This document shows positions 16,887-28,015 of a DNA stretch of 64,000 bases, piece by piece. The notes under the pieces are model-generated. The model ran no database searches and was not told the origin of the DNA. It was given only the letters and a program-made list of their open reading frames with translations. The position numbers were made by a program, and so were the translations under genes. Where the stretch lies: positions 620,001 through 684,000 of the forward strand of contig NZ_JAKFYQ010000002.1 in the NCBI RefSeq assembly GCF_021533835.1, in the 5' to 3' direction. The first letter of the stretch is position 1, and the number at the start of each line of letters is the position of its first letter. The stretch comes from Synechococcus sp. Nb3U1 (GTDB lineage Bacteria; Cyanobacteriota; Cyanobacteriia; Thermostichales; Thermostichaceae).

Positions 16887-17315
16887 ATGCCGTATTTGGT
16901 CATTTACGATGGGCTGTGCAACCTCTGTGCCAACGGGGTCAAGTTTTTGGAGCAGCTGGATCGCGGGCAACGGTTTTGTTATGCCCCCATGCAAGAGACG
17001 TCCACCTTGGCTGAATGGGGGATCCAACCGGCAGACGTTGAGCTGGGCATGATTCTGATCAACCTGGAGCAGCCCGCTCAAAGGTGGCAGGGATCTGCAG
17101 CAGCGGAGAAGATCGCAGAACTGCTGCCCGGTGGAGACCTGTGGCTTTTTCTGTACCGAGGTATCCCGGGCTTGAAAACCTTGGGGGATCGGGGCTACGA
17201 ACAAATCCGCGATCACCGCTACGAGTGGTTTGGCCGCCGCGACGCCCTTTACTCATCTGCCTACCCCGTCTGTGCTCACTGTCAGGATCGGGATCCCGTT
17301 TCCACATCAGACTGA
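16887..17315 (+). CDS. DCC-family thiol-disulfide oxidoreductase-like protein (DUF393)
   Basis: A 142-aa protein with the family signature near the N-terminus, VIYDGLCNLCANGVKFLEQL (Asp-x-x-Cys-x-x-Cys), a thioredoxin-like fold inferred from the family, and the late sequence GRRDALYSSAYPVCAHCQDR with a second Cys pair. The family was named after a conserved DCC motif; here it reads D-G-L-C-N-L-C. Start: GAGGAGG 7 nt before ATG 16887. Substrate unknown. It sits in a tight plus-strand run between peptide deformylase and the pentapeptide protein. Confidence 0.88.
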   Translation: MPYLVIYDGLCNLCANGVKFLEQLDRGQRFCYAPMQETSTLAEWGIQPADVELGMILINLEQPAQRWQGSAAAEKIAELLPGGDLWLFLYRGIPGLKTLGDRGYEQIRDHRYEWFGRRDALYSSAYPVCAHCQDRDPVSTSD

Positions 17316-17317
17316 AC

Positions 17318-18556
17318 ATGCTTCATTTGACCCAGCAACTGCTGCATCGCTATGCCCAGGGGGAGCGAGATTTCAAGCGATTGGACTTGAGCCAAGCAGG
17401 TTTGCGGGGAGCCGATCTGCACGAGATCAACCTGAGCGGAGCCGATCTTTCGGGGCTACGTCTGTGCGAGGCTGTGCTCTACCGGGCTGTTTTGGTGGGA
17501 ACCACCCTCTGGGAAGCCAACCTGCGCCAGGCAAACCTGCAACAGGCTAATCTCTGTCGGGCTAATTTACGTCAAGCTAACCTGTGGCGAGCCCATTTGA
17601 GTCGTGCCGATTTGAGCAGTGCCCGCTTGAGTGGAGCCATCCTTTGCTGTGCCGATCTCAGCTACAGCCGCCTGGAGGGATCCCATCTGCAGGGGGCGGA
17701 TTTACAGCAGGCCAACCTCAGCCATGCCGATTTGGGTAACGCCAATTTGCGCCAGGCCCATCTCAGAGGGGCTGATCTCAGCTATGCCCGTCTCACGGGT
17801 GCCGATTTGCATCAGGCCGATCTGACTGGAGCAGACTTACAGGGATCTCTGCTGCGGGGCGCTCACCTGACCCCAGAAACCCAAATAGCCGAGAAATGGC
17901 GACAGGTATGGCAAATAGTTAACCAGGATCGAGAAGTGCAACATCTGGTGGGAAAGGATCTGGCCGGGGCCAACCTGCACGGGGTCTATCTCCACTCTGC
18001 TCAACTGGATCGGGCCACCCTCACCGCAACGGACTTTAGCGGAGCCATTCTCCACACCACCTCCTTGCAAGGGGCTGACCTGAGACAAGCTCGCCTACTT
18101 CAAGTGGATCTGGAGGGATCCGATCTGCGCGGGGCCAACCTCGCCCATGCCGATTTACGCGGCGCTAACCTACGTGGATGCCACCTGGAGGGGGCCGACC
18201 TTACCGGATCCGATCTGCGGGGCGCTGACCTGGGACAAGCTATTTTGCGGGGCACTACCCTTGATACGCAAACCCAACTGGACGGCAAATCGAGGCAAGT
18301 ATGGCGCATTCTCAATCGACCGCGTACCCTTTGGTCATTGCCCCAAGCCAATCTCGCGGATGTCTATTTGCGCCGCGCCTATTTGCGGCAAGCCAATCTC
18401 GCTGGGGCGGATCTGCGAGCCAGTGACCTGCGGGAGGCAGATCTAGAGGAAGCTAATTTAAGCCAAACTGACCTGCGGGGCACCAATCTGCGGGGGGCCA
18501 ACCTGAGTGGGGCGCAACTGAAGGGATCCCTGTTTGACGAGTACACCATTCTTTAG
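17318..18556 (+). CDS. Pentapeptide-repeat protein
   Basis: A 412-aa protein made almost wholly of A(D/N)LXX pentapeptides, expected to fold as right-handed quadrilateral beta-helices. After a 25-residue N-terminal part (MLHLTQQLLHRYAQGERDFK) there are three repeat blocks, separated by two similar non-repeat spacers: TPETQIAEKWRQVWQIVNQD and DTQTQLDGKSRQVWRILNRP. The spacer motif (KWRQVWxIVN) recurs in cyanobacterial pentapeptide proteins. It has no signal peptide and no enzyme domain; role unknown. Only 2 bp separate it from the DCC gene upstream, so they are probably one transcript. Confidence 0.93.
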   Translation: MLHLTQQLLHRYAQGERDFKRLDLSQAGLRGADLHEINLSGADLSGLRLCEAVLYRAVLVGTTLWEANLRQANLQQANLCRANLRQANLWRAHLSRADLSSARLSGAILCCADLSYSRLEGSHLQGADLQQANLSHADLGNANLRQAHLRGADLSYARLTGADLHQADLTGADLQGSLLRGAHLTPETQIAEKWRQVWQIVNQDREVQHLVGKDLAGANLHGVYLHSAQLDRATLTATDFSGAILHTTSLQGADLRQARLLQVDLEGSDLRGANLAHADLRGANLRGCHLEGADLTGSDLRGADLGQAILRGTTLDTQTQLDGKSRQVWRILNRPRTLWSLPQANLADVYLRRAYLRQANLAGADLRASDLREADLEEANLSQTDLRGTNLRGANLSGAQLKGSLFDEYTIL

Positions 18557-18710
18557 CTTTACGGTGGGTGAACCGCAGGTCGTTCCCAGCCCGCACTCTA
18601 TCTGAATTGGGTTTGCTCAATACCACTCTCTAGAGCTAACCGGAGCGCCGAACAGCCACAAGCTGCCGGTTGTGGTTACAGAGAGTCAATCGGCCTGGAT
18701 CTGATGGATA

Positions 18711-19382
18711 ATGGGATGCCCATCTTTGCGGGCAACCGGGTTTTTCGGGATCCCTGCTGTGTTGTTATTGGATCGCTCTCCCCTCACCTTTTCCCCTGAT
18801 GAAGCGCGGGAGAAATTGCTGTATCTGCTCACCCAATTGGCCTATCGCGAGGGATCCTTTACCCTCACCTCCGGGCGACAGAGCGATTACTACATTAACT
18901 GCAAACCCGTCACCCTGCACCCGCAAGGAGCCTATTTGGTGGGATCCCTGTTGCACGGGCTGTTGCCCCCCGAAACCGAAGCAGTGGCAGGGATGACGTT
19001 GGGAGCCGATCCGATTTTGACGGCAGTGGGTTTGGCCTCTTTACAGCGGCAGCCGGCAAATCTACCCGCATTGATCGTGCGCAAGCAAGCCAAAGGGCAC
19101 GGTACCCAAGCCTGGCTAGAGGGGCCACAACTGTCTCCAGGAACTCGCATCTGGGTTTTGGAGGATGTGGTCACCACCGGTGGATCGGCTCTCAAGGCAG
19201 TGGAACGGGTGCGGGAAGCAGGTTATCGGGCGGAAGGGATCCTCACCTTGGTGGATCGTTTGGAGGGGGCGGAGGCCTGCTACCAAGAGGTTGGCATCCC
19301 GTTTCGGCGCTTGCTGACCATCGCGGAAATTCGCGCCTACTACCGAGCATTGTCCAACCCAGCAGGCCATGATCCCTGTTAA
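18711..19382 (+). CDS. pyrE: Orotate phosphoribosyltransferase
   Basis: A 223-aa enzyme that joins orotate and PRPP to give OMP in pyrimidine synthesis. Seen are SFTLTSGRQSDYYINCKPVT (orotate/PRPP loop), VAGMTLGADPILTAVGLAS, the flexible catalytic loop RKQAKGHGTQAWLEGP and the PRPP-binding motif VLEDVVTTGGSALKAVE. ATG 18711 is used; the N-terminal 20 residues are not conserved, so a GTG around 18759 could be the true start. The decayed TnpB element begins immediately after its stop. Confidence 0.95.
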   Translation: MGCPSLRATGFFGIPAVLLLDRSPLTFSPDEAREKLLYLLTQLAYREGSFTLTSGRQSDYYINCKPVTLHPQGAYLVGSLLHGLLPPETEAVAGMTLGADPILTAVGLASLQRQPANLPALIVRKQAKGHGTQAWLEGPQLSPGTRIWVLEDVVTTGGSALKAVERVREAGYRAEGILTLVDRLEGAEACYQEVGIPFRRLLTIAEIRAYYRALSNPAGHDPC

Positions 19383-19432
19383 GCTCTACTTGGTGTTGAG
19401 CCGGCCAATCCAACAGGCTGACATCCTACCGA

Positions 19433-19454
19433 CGCTGTTGCTACGCATACAGCG
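19433..19454 (-). repeat. Hairpin beyond the tnpB 3' end (right-end candidate)
   Basis: CGCTGT (19433-19438) and ACAGCG (19449-19454) are perfect complements around a 10-nt loop. The position is where the right-end palindrome, and in active elements the scaffold end of the guide RNA, would lie. Confidence 0.45.
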
Positions 19455-19467
19455 CTGGGTTCCTCTT

Positions 19468-20366
19468 TCATCCAGCCGACTTGCCCAAACCAATGGCTTG
19501 ATTCAGATAGGGGCCGTTCTGTCCAGAGGCGTTGATTTCCGTATGCCCTACGGTATTTATTCCAGCCAATTTTAATCCCTTCTGCAAAATGTTCCACGCT
19601 GCATTCTCATCTCTGCATCTGACAGAGCCGCAGTGGGGACAAACATGAGTGCGGGTGCTGAGCGTTTTGTGAACGGGCTGTTTGCAGTCGAAGCAATCAA
19701 TCGTGGTGTTCTGGGGTGGAACAGGTTGCTGCACTTTGCCAAAGATTTGAGCGTAGTATTTCACCCAGTCCACAAACAAACTCCAGGCTGCATCGCTAAT
19801 CGATTTAGCCAAGTGATGATTGCGAACCATGTTCTGCACCTGTAAATTTTCGTAGGCAATGAAGTCGCTAGACATCACCAACGCACGGGCTTGTTTCACA
19901 GGCCAGTCTTGACGCTGCCGACTTACTTTCAGGTGTTGTCGTCCCAGACGATTGATTGCTTTTCTGCCATTCTTAGATCCTTTCTGCTTCTTAGAGACTC
20001 GACGCTGCAAACGTTTCAGCTTGCGCTCCGATTTCCTCAAGAACTTAGGATTTTCTACCTCAGTTCCATCGGTTGCCTTGTAGAAATACTTCAATCCCAG
20101 GTCAATACCAACGGCTTTACCTGTGGGATGAATGGTTCCTTACTCGCCTGTCTCGCCATCGAATTAAGCTTACCTGCCCATTCAAATTCCTTGGCCAATA
20201 CCGCACAGAGTTTGGAGAGATCGTACTGATTTACCCCTTTGATATCCATCCGGTGGCGCAAACACCTGTTACGAATGAATTGAGCCGTTCTAATCCCATC
20301 GTCAAGTGCTGCAAACTGAATTGGATTCCCCCTGAGCTTGGTTTCCAGAACGCTCATGAGCGACAA
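19468..20366 (-). pseudogene. tnpB: TnpB (OrfB) RNA-guided nuclease, frameshifted with internal deletion
   Basis: Two fragments of one TnpB. The N-terminal piece (20366-20091) reads MSLMSVLETKLRGNPIQFAA through NSMARQASKEP, then goes out of frame and stops. The C-terminal piece (ending 19468) carries the zinc ribbon (CFDC / CPHC), RuvC-II Glu in IAYENLQVQN and RuvC-III Asp in RDENAAWNIL. RuvC-I GIDLG is encoded just upstream of the TTG at 20094, in the same frame but with a stop before it. About 100 residues normally lying between the N-terminal part and RuvC-I are missing. Hence a deletion plus frameshift; very likely inactive. Confidence 0.88.
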
Positions 20367-20378
20367 GACTTGAATCTT

Positions 20379-20414
20379 ATGAGCTTACTTATGAGCTTAC
20401 TTATGAGCTTATTT
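20379..20414. repeat. 12-bp tandem repeat upstream of tnpB
   Basis: Three head-to-tail units, ATGAGCTTACTT at 20379-20390 and 20391-20402 and ATGAGCTTATTT at 20403-20414, just before the tnpB start on the minus strand. Probably slippage within the element; no function assigned. Confidence 0.8.
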
Positions 20415-20455
20415 CACCATAACCGGGAGAACCAATGTATGTCCGATAGATTATT

Positions 20456-20480
20456 GTCCGGCTTCGTACCTACGCCGGAC
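20456..20480 (-). repeat. Hairpin beyond the tnpB 5' end (left-end candidate)
   Basis: GTCCGGC (20456-20462) and GCCGGAC (20474-20480) form a perfect 7-bp stem with an 11-nt loop. It fits the left-end palindrome recognised by an IS200/IS605 transposase. From 20481 to 20657 I see no gene. Confidence 0.45.
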
Positions 20481-20657
20481 TCGCATTTATCCCAACACTA
20501 TGCCTCCGGCAGGCTACGCCAGAGTGCGGGCCTTCTGCTGCATGTGGGTAATGACAGCTTGATCCAGCGATAATCATTGCAGCTCATGCGGTCTAATGTC
20601 TTGTTTGACAAGCATTCTAGGTCGCCTCAGATCCTCCGTGAAGTCGGGAAAAGCCGT

Positions 20658-21530
20658 ATGCTATCGCCTGCTTATTCTGCTCTGCCCAACCGTGCTCCCC
20701 TGAGTTTGCCCCATGGAGCCCGGGTGGCGGTGTATGTGGTGATGAACATCGAACATTTCACCTTCGGTAAACTGGGCACAGCCATTCAACCCCATCTCAC
20801 CAGCCCTCCAGAGATCGCCAATTATGGCTGGCGGGACTACGGCAATCGGGTCGGGATTTGGCGGCTATTTGAGCTGTTTGCGGAGTTGGGGATCCCGGTC
20901 ACTGCCGCTTTGAATGCCGAGATGGTGGAGCTTTACCCGCCGATTATCGATGGGATCCGTCAGTACCAATGGTCGGTGATGGCCCATGGCTGGAACAACT
21001 CCACTGGGCACAGCGGCATGGCGCTGGAGGTGGAAGAGGAGCTGATCGAGCGCAGTCTAGAGCTTTTGGACAAAGTTTCTGGAGCCCGTCCTTGGGGTTG
21101 GCTGACACCGGGGTTTTCTATTACCGAGAACACCTTTGCGCTGTTGCGAGCCGCCGGGATCCGCTATACCACCGACTGGGTAAATGATGATCAACCCTAC
21201 TGGTTAGAAACCGCTGCCGGCCCGCTGCTGGGGATCCCTTACACCCTAGAAACCAACGACATCAGCCTTTGTCTCAGCGCCCGCTTGCCCGGAGAAGCCT
21301 TCGCTCAAGCCCTGATCGATCAATTTGATCAACTGTGGCGAGACGGGGAACGATCCCCCCGCATTATGGCGATTGGGCTGCACCCCTTCATCGTTGGGCA
21401 ACCCTTGCGCATGGGATCCCTGAAAAAAGCCCTAAAATACATCCAATCGCACCCCCACACCTGGCTCACCACCAGTGATAGCCTCCACGAGTGGTACATC
21501 CAAGCCTGCCCCGCTCCCGAACCAGTCTGA
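20658..21530 (+). CDS. Polysaccharide deacetylase-family protein (PuuE/allantoinase-like)
   Basis: A ~290-aa NodB-fold protein. Family marks are RVAVYVVMNIEHFTFG near the N-terminus, WRDYGNRVGIWRLFELFAEL, GIPVTAALNAEMVE, VMAHGWNNSTGHSGM (metal-site region), GWLTPGFSITENTFALLRAA and the late MAIGLHPFIVGQPLRMGSL. The subgroup acts on N-acyl substrates and includes the PuuE-type allantoinases; the substrate here is not determinable. The ATG at 20658 is used, because the in-frame extension to 20577 runs into IS-derived sequence. No signal peptide, so it is likely cytosolic. Confidence 0.88.
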   Translation: MLSPAYSALPNRAPLSLPHGARVAVYVVMNIEHFTFGKLGTAIQPHLTSPPEIANYGWRDYGNRVGIWRLFELFAELGIPVTAALNAEMVELYPPIIDGIRQYQWSVMAHGWNNSTGHSGMALEVEEELIERSLELLDKVSGARPWGWLTPGFSITENTFALLRAAGIRYTTDWVNDDQPYWLETAAGPLLGIPYTLETNDISLCLSARLPGEAFAQALIDQFDQLWRDGERSPRIMAIGLHPFIVGQPLRMGSLKKALKYIQSHPHTWLTTSDSLHEWYIQACPAPEPV

Positions 21531-21635
21531 CCCCATTTCAACTCCAGCTCACCCTTTGCCAGTGTGGGATCCCACCTCGCAATAGCCGAAGAAACGGCTA
21601 CAGTAACCTGGAAAGCGTTCCGCTCTTTGGGTGCC

Positions 21636-24155
21636 ATGACTCAGCAATTAACTCTCGCCGGACTGGGATCCAACTCGAACGGCGGGCCACGTCTGGGGCA
21701 GGTGATTGCCACCGATTTGCAGGGGGAGATGCAGCGCTCCTACCTAGAATATGCCATGAGCGTGATTGTGGGGCGGGCTTTGCCGGATGTGCGGGATGGC
21801 CTCAAGCCGGTGCACCGCCGCATTCTTTACGCCATGCACGAGTTGGGCCTGACGCCGGAGCGTCCCTATCGCAAGTGTGCCCGTGTGGTGGGGGATGTGC
21901 TGGGGAAATATCACCCCCACGGGGATCAGGCGGTGTATGACGCGCTGGTGCGCATGGTACAGGAGTTTTCCAGCCGTTACCCCTTGGTGGCGGGGCACGG
22001 CAACTTTGGCTCGGTGGATGACGATCCGGCGGCGGCCATGCGCTACACCGAGTGTCGGCTGGCAGAGGTGAGCCATACGGCTCTTCTGGAGCAGGTGGGG
22101 GAAGAGATCGTCGAGTTTATGCCTAATTTCGACGGATCCCAGGCGGAACCCACCGTTCTGCCCGCCCGTTTGCCGATTTTGCTTCTAAATGGCTCTTCGG
22201 GCATTGCCGTGGGCATGGCCACCAACATCCCTCCCCACAACTTGGGGGAATTGGTGGATGGCTTATTGGCGTTGATCGATAACCCCGATTTGGAGCCGGA
22301 GGCTCTGCTGCAGTGGATCCCGGGGCCAGATTTCCCCACTGGAGGCCAAATTGTCGATAGCCAGGGGATCCGCGAAGCTTACTTGACCGGACGTGGATCG
22401 ATCCCGATGCGGGGGGTGGCGCAATTTGAGGAAATTCAACCGGGCAAAGGCCGGCATCGGCGGCCTGCCATCATCATCACGGAGTTTCCCTACCAGGTGA
22501 ACAAAGCCGCCTGGATCGAGAAGGTGGCGGAACTGGTGAATCAGGATCGCATCGCGGGCATTGCCGATCTACGGGATGAATCGGACCGCACCGGTATTCG
22601 TGTTGTGGTAGAGCTGAAGCGGGAAGCCAACCCACAGGCGGTTCTGCAGCAGTTGTACAAACTCACCCCTCTGCAGAGCAACTTTGGGGCAATTTTGTTG
22701 GCCTTGGTCAACGGAGAACCGCAACAACTGAGCCTCAAAGGGATCCTGCAACACTTTCTGGCCTTCCGAGAAGCCACTCTGAATCGCATTTTTCGTGCCG
22801 AACTGCAGCGGGTGCAGCGCAAAGCCGAAGAGGTGGAAGGGATGTTGCTGGCCTTGGCGGATCTGGATCGGGTGATCGATTTGCTGCGCCAAGCCCCGGA
22901 TGGCTCCACCGCCAAAGGACAACTGCAAACCCACCTGGGGTGTACCCCCCAGCAGGCGGATACAATTTTGGCCATGCCTCTGCGCCGCCTGACGGGATTG
23001 GAGCAGGAACGTCTGCAACAGGAACACCGCGCATTGCAGGCCCGCATCGAAGAATTACAAGGGCTACTGGATGACCGCCGTAAACTTTTGAATTACCTGA
23101 AAAAAGAGCTGCGACAGCTGAAGAAAATCCACGCGGATCCCCGGCGCACCCAGATTCTTTCCGCCGCGGAGTTGGAAGCGGAAGTGGCTCAAATTCCCAC
23201 CGGCGAAGATAGCGAAGACACCCATTTCCTATTGCAATTTACCCGCAAAGGCTACGTGCGCCGCCTTCCCTTGCCCAACCGTCGCTCCCGCAGCAACCCC
23301 GCCCAACGGGAACTGGGGGAGGATGGGCTGACCGGCCTGGAGTCTGTGGCTTTGCATCAGGAAATTTTGGTGTTAACCGCCCCAGGCAGAGCCTTTACCA
23401 TCCCCATCGAAGGGATCCCGCTCAGTACCGGGTCATCCCGAGGTGTACCGTTGCTGACCCTATTGCCTGCTCCGGAGCCGATTGTCGCCACCTGGACGCT
23501 GGATCCTAACCAAGTGGATGCCGCACTGGTGTTGCTCAGCCGGCAGGGACGGATCAAACAGGTGGCTTTGGCGGATTTCGTCGGCCTCACCCAACGGGGA
23601 TCCACCGCCCTGAAGCTGAAAGACGACGACAAGCTAGGTTGGGCTGCCATTCACGATCCCAGACAAGACGGCTGCACGGTTATCCTGGCCACCTCAGGAG
23701 GGCGGTTGTTGCGGCTGCCCCTTAACGGCGAGCAAATTCCCCTGATGGGCCGGGTGGCGATGGGCAATCAGGCTCTACGTTTGGGCCGCAAAGAACAGAT
23801 CGTCGGGATGACCCTGCTTCCTCCCGAAGGGATCCTGGTTTTAGCCAGTCAATCGGGGCACCTGAAGCGGCTGGCCCTGAGTGAGATCCCGACGATGGAG
23901 CGGGGCATGGTCGGGGTACAGGCCTTTAAGTTTGCGAGCAAAACCGATGCTTTGGTGGGACTCGTGGGCCTAACGCCAGACCCGAATCGGTCAGGGCAAC
24001 CCCAGGTGGATCTCTTCACCGAGTCGGAACGGATCCACTCGTTTCTGCCGGAGGAGATCCCTTTACAAAATCGTGCTGGCGGCGGATCCCCGGTGTTGAA
24101 ATCGGAGCGAGCCACCGGGCTGCACTTATTTTGGCCCCAGTGGTTACCGGAGTGA
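21636..24155 (+). CDS. gyrA: DNA gyrase / topoisomerase IV subunit A
   Basis: An 839-aa type IIA topoisomerase A subunit. N-terminal breakage-reunion domain: [31 protein letters not shown], the DNA-gate region [20 protein letters not shown], and the catalytic tyrosine in AMRYTECRL (~Tyr137). A coiled coil and a beta-pinwheel C-terminal domain follow. Gln occupies the position of the quinolone-resistance Ser83 of E. coli. Cyanobacteria often carry two such subunits; I did not see a canonical GyrA box (QRGGKG), so gyrase versus topo IV cannot be settled from this copy. Start ATG 21636 ([17 protein letters not shown]). Confidence 0.93.
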   Translation: MTQQLTLAGLGSNSNGGPRLGQVIATDLQGEMQRSYLEYAMSVIVGRALPDVRDGLKPVHRRILYAMHELGLTPERPYRKCARVVGDVLGKYHPHGDQAVYDALVRMVQEFSSRYPLVAGHGNFGSVDDDPAAAMRYTECRLAEVSHTALLEQVGEEIVEFMPNFDGSQAEPTVLPARLPILLLNGSSGIAVGMATNIPPHNLGELVDGLLALIDNPDLEPEALLQWIPGPDFPTGGQIVDSQGIREAYLTGRGSIPMRGVAQFEEIQPGKGRHRRPAIIITEFPYQVNKAAWIEKVAELVNQDRIAGIADLRDESDRTGIRVVVELKREANPQAVLQQLYKLTPLQSNFGAILLALVNGEPQQLSLKGILQHFLAFREATLNRIFRAELQRVQRKAEEVEGMLLALADLDRVIDLLRQAPDGSTAKGQLQTHLGCTPQQADTILAMPLRRLTGLEQERLQQEHRALQARIEELQGLLDDRRKLLNYLKKELRQLKKIHADPRRTQILSAAELEAEVAQIPTGEDSEDTHFLLQFTRKGYVRRLPLPNRRSRSNPAQRELGEDGLTGLESVALHQEILVLTAPGRAFTIPIEGIPLSTGSSRGVPLLTLLPAPEPIVATWTLDPNQVDAALVLLSRQGRIKQVALADFVGLTQRGSTALKLKDDDKLGWAAIHDPRQDGCTVILATSGGRLLRLPLNGEQIPLMGRVAMGNQALRLGRKEQIVGMTLLPPEGILVLASQSGHLKRLALSEIPTMERGMVGVQAFKFASKTDALVGLVGLTPDPNRSGQPQVDLFTESERIHSFLPEEIPLQNRAGGGSPVLKSERATGLHLFWPQWLPE

Positions 24156-24191
24156 TGGGTCGGTCTTGGGGATCCCAGAGGGGCTATCTGG

Positions 24192-24782
24192 CTATGGCTT
24201 GGATTTTTGCGTGGGCGGAGGGGAAGCAACAGTCTCATCTGGAGCAGGGGGATCCTCCGGTGCTTCTGGATGACGTACCGGCTCAGGAACGGTGCCCCCC
24301 GCTTTGAGAATGAGATATTGCAGGGTTTGATGCAGTTGTTCCAGTAGGGCGCTGATGGCGTGTCGAAAATCGCCGTGGTCTGCACTCATTCGTTCCAGTA
24401 GGGCGCGGGTGATGTCCTGAAAATCCCTCAGGATCTGCTGATGCTGGGCGATGACTTGCACCAATTGGCTTTGCTCCTTGACCAAATCCCGCAAACAAGA
24501 GCGCAACTCGTCCATCTGGTTTTGCCAAAAAGCTTGCCCTTCCCGCAATTCCATGACACTGGTACGCAAGTCGGCGGTAGAGTCTCGTAAAGCTTCACTG
24601 TGGCGGCACTCGGCTTCCAACTGTCGTTGCTGCTCTTGCTGCTGCTGGCGCAGTTCGGAGTTGGCCTGCAGATTGGCTTCCGCGGCTCTGAGCAGTTGAG
24701 CCAGTCTGACCGCGGTGGCGGCCCAGCGCTCCTCCGGCAGGAGAGGTTGACCTTGGCAAGCTCGCTTGCAGAAATACTTCAC
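24192..24782 (-). CDS. Coiled-coil hypothetical protein
   Basis: About 196 aa from GTG 24782 (KYFCKRACQGQPLLPEERWA), with an AGGA motif about 10 nt upstream. Upstream in-frame starts (ATG 24866, GTG 24896) would add a segment unlike the rest. The central 110 residues are a long amphipathic helix or coiled coil rich in Gln, Glu, Leu and Arg (LRQQQQEQQRQLEAECR; DELRSCLRDLVKEQSQLVQV). The C-terminus is a Pro/Glu/Ala tail (PEAPEDPPAPDETVASPPP). No domain of known function recognised. It converges on gyrA with a 36-bp gap. Confidence 0.6.
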   Translation of the reverse strand: MKYFCKRACQGQPLLPEERWAATAVRLAQLLRAAEANLQANSELRQQQQEQQRQLEAECRHSEALRDSTADLRTSVMELREGQAFWQNQMDELRSCLRDLVKEQSQLVQVIAQHQQILRDFQDITRALLERMSADHGDFRHAISALLEQLHQTLQYLILKAGGTVPEPVRHPEAPEDPPAPDETVASPPPTQKSKP

Positions 24783-24963
24783 AGTTGCTATTTCCTGTAT
24801 CGAATGGAACCAAAAGCTGGACACAAACCTGCAAATCGGGATCCGCCCCAGTTGTGCCCCGATCATATACCGAAGCTGAGATGGTGACGGTGCCACACCC
24901 CAGGGATCCCGACCCGCCCTTTAGGATGGAGAAGCACAATCGAGGTGAAAATGAGGTGAAAAA

Positions 24964-25839
24964 ATGCCCTCGTTAGCCAATCAGGTGGTGTTGATCACCG
25001 GAGCCTCCGCCGGAATTGGGGAAGCCGTCGCTCTAGAAGCCGCCAAACAAGGGGCCCGATTGGTACTGGCGGCCCGTCGGGAAGGGGTGCTGCAAACCGT
25101 TAAAGATCTGGTGGTGGGGCGCGGGGCTGAAGCGCTAATCGTCCCAACAGATATGGCAGATACCAGCCAAGTGGAAACCCTGGCTCAAAAGGCCTTGGAT
25201 CACTTTGGCCGGGTGGATATTCTGGTGAACAATGCCGGTTACGGTCAGATGGGACCGGTAGAAGAAGTGGATGTAGCGGCGATGCGGCGGCAATTTGAGG
25301 TGAATGTGTTTGGCCTGCATACCCTTACACGGGCTCTGTTGCCCCAAATGCGCGAACGAGGCAGTGGCCGCATCCTCAACCTCAGCTCTGTGGCCGGTCA
25401 GATGTCCATGCCCTTTAGTGGTGTTTACAACGCAACCAAATTTGCCGTTGAGGCTCTCAGCGATGCTCTGCGGGTGGAAGTGGCCCCTTTTGGCATCAAG
25501 GTGATCTTGATCGAGCCGGGGCCAGTGGCCACCGAGTTTGGCCGCGTGGCAGAAGAAGCCTTCGGAGCGGTCGTCAACCCCAATGGCCCCTACAAAGCGA
25601 TTCTGGAAAATACCGCCGATATGGCCAGCTCTTTTAACAAGATGGCCTGGCCGGTGGACAAAGTGGTGGAGCCGATCATGAGGGCGATGACCGATCCCCA
25701 CCCTTCCGATCGCTACACCGCCTTTACGGGGGGTAAAGTGGCTCTAGGTCTCATGCGGTTGTTGCCGGCGCCTTTGGCGGATCAAATGTGGCGGCGCATC
25801 TACAAGTTGGATCAGCTGGGATCCCCTGAATCGGCCTAG
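24964..25839 (+). CDS. Short-chain dehydrogenase/reductase (SDR)
   Basis: A 291-aa classical SDR. NAD(P) motif TGASAGIGEAVALEA near residue 13, with AARR at the end of beta-2 suggesting NADP preference; NNAGYGQMGPV; catalytic Ser in ILNLSSVAGQM and the Tyr-x-x-x-Lys pair in GVYNATKFAVEAL; IEPGPVATEFGR after it. The C-terminal segment (RAMTDPHPSDRYTAFTGGKV) resembles enzymes annotated as retinol/steroid-type SDRs. Substrate unknown. It starts 67 bp past the other strand's promoter region and precedes ftsH. Confidence 0.92.
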   Translation: MPSLANQVVLITGASAGIGEAVALEAAKQGARLVLAARREGVLQTVKDLVVGRGAEALIVPTDMADTSQVETLAQKALDHFGRVDILVNNAGYGQMGPVEEVDVAAMRRQFEVNVFGLHTLTRALLPQMRERGSGRILNLSSVAGQMSMPFSGVYNATKFAVEALSDALRVEVAPFGIKVILIEPGPVATEFGRVAEEAFGAVVNPNGPYKAILENTADMASSFNKMAWPVDKVVEPIMRAMTDPHPSDRYTAFTGGKVALGLMRLLPAPLADQMWRRIYKLDQLGSPESA

Positions 25840-25980
25840 TGGCAGGCTTTTTGGGGGCATACGCTTTGGGACTGAACTCTGGCCAGGCTCCCATCGGTGC
25901 CGGGGCGGGGTTGTATCTACCTGAGTCGGCAAGTTAAGTTTGTTAAAGGACTTTTAATCGAGCGGGTGTTTCCTCATTTT

Positions 25981-27879
<1,899 letters not shown>

Positions 27880-28015
27880 GGGATCCCATCAAAATTGTTG
27901 GGTTGATTAACTTGGGAGGGTAGTTGTTGGGAGCTTAATCCTGGCGGCTGCCCTTCTTTTCTTGTCTTCTTTGTTCAAATTGTCGTTTTTGATTTTTGTC
28001 TCGTCAGGTTGTCTG

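Larger units (their letters stand above)
19400..20490 (-). mobile_element. Decayed IS200/IS605-type element (TnpB only)
   Basis: A TnpB relic on the minus strand is flanked by two imperfect-palindrome hairpins of the type that mark IS200/IS605 ends: 19433-19454 (CGCTGT / ACAGCG) beyond its 3' end and 20456-20480 (GTCCGGC / GCCGGAC) beyond its 5' end. There is no tnpA transposase nearby. Exact ends are approximate because these elements lack terminal inverted repeats and target duplications. The insertion lies just after the pyrE stop. Confidence 0.7.

Noticed and set aside
20577-20657. N-terminal extension of the polysaccharide deacetylase
   Set aside because: The 27 added residues come from sequence next to the IS relic and do not resemble the family; the ATG at 20658 suffices.
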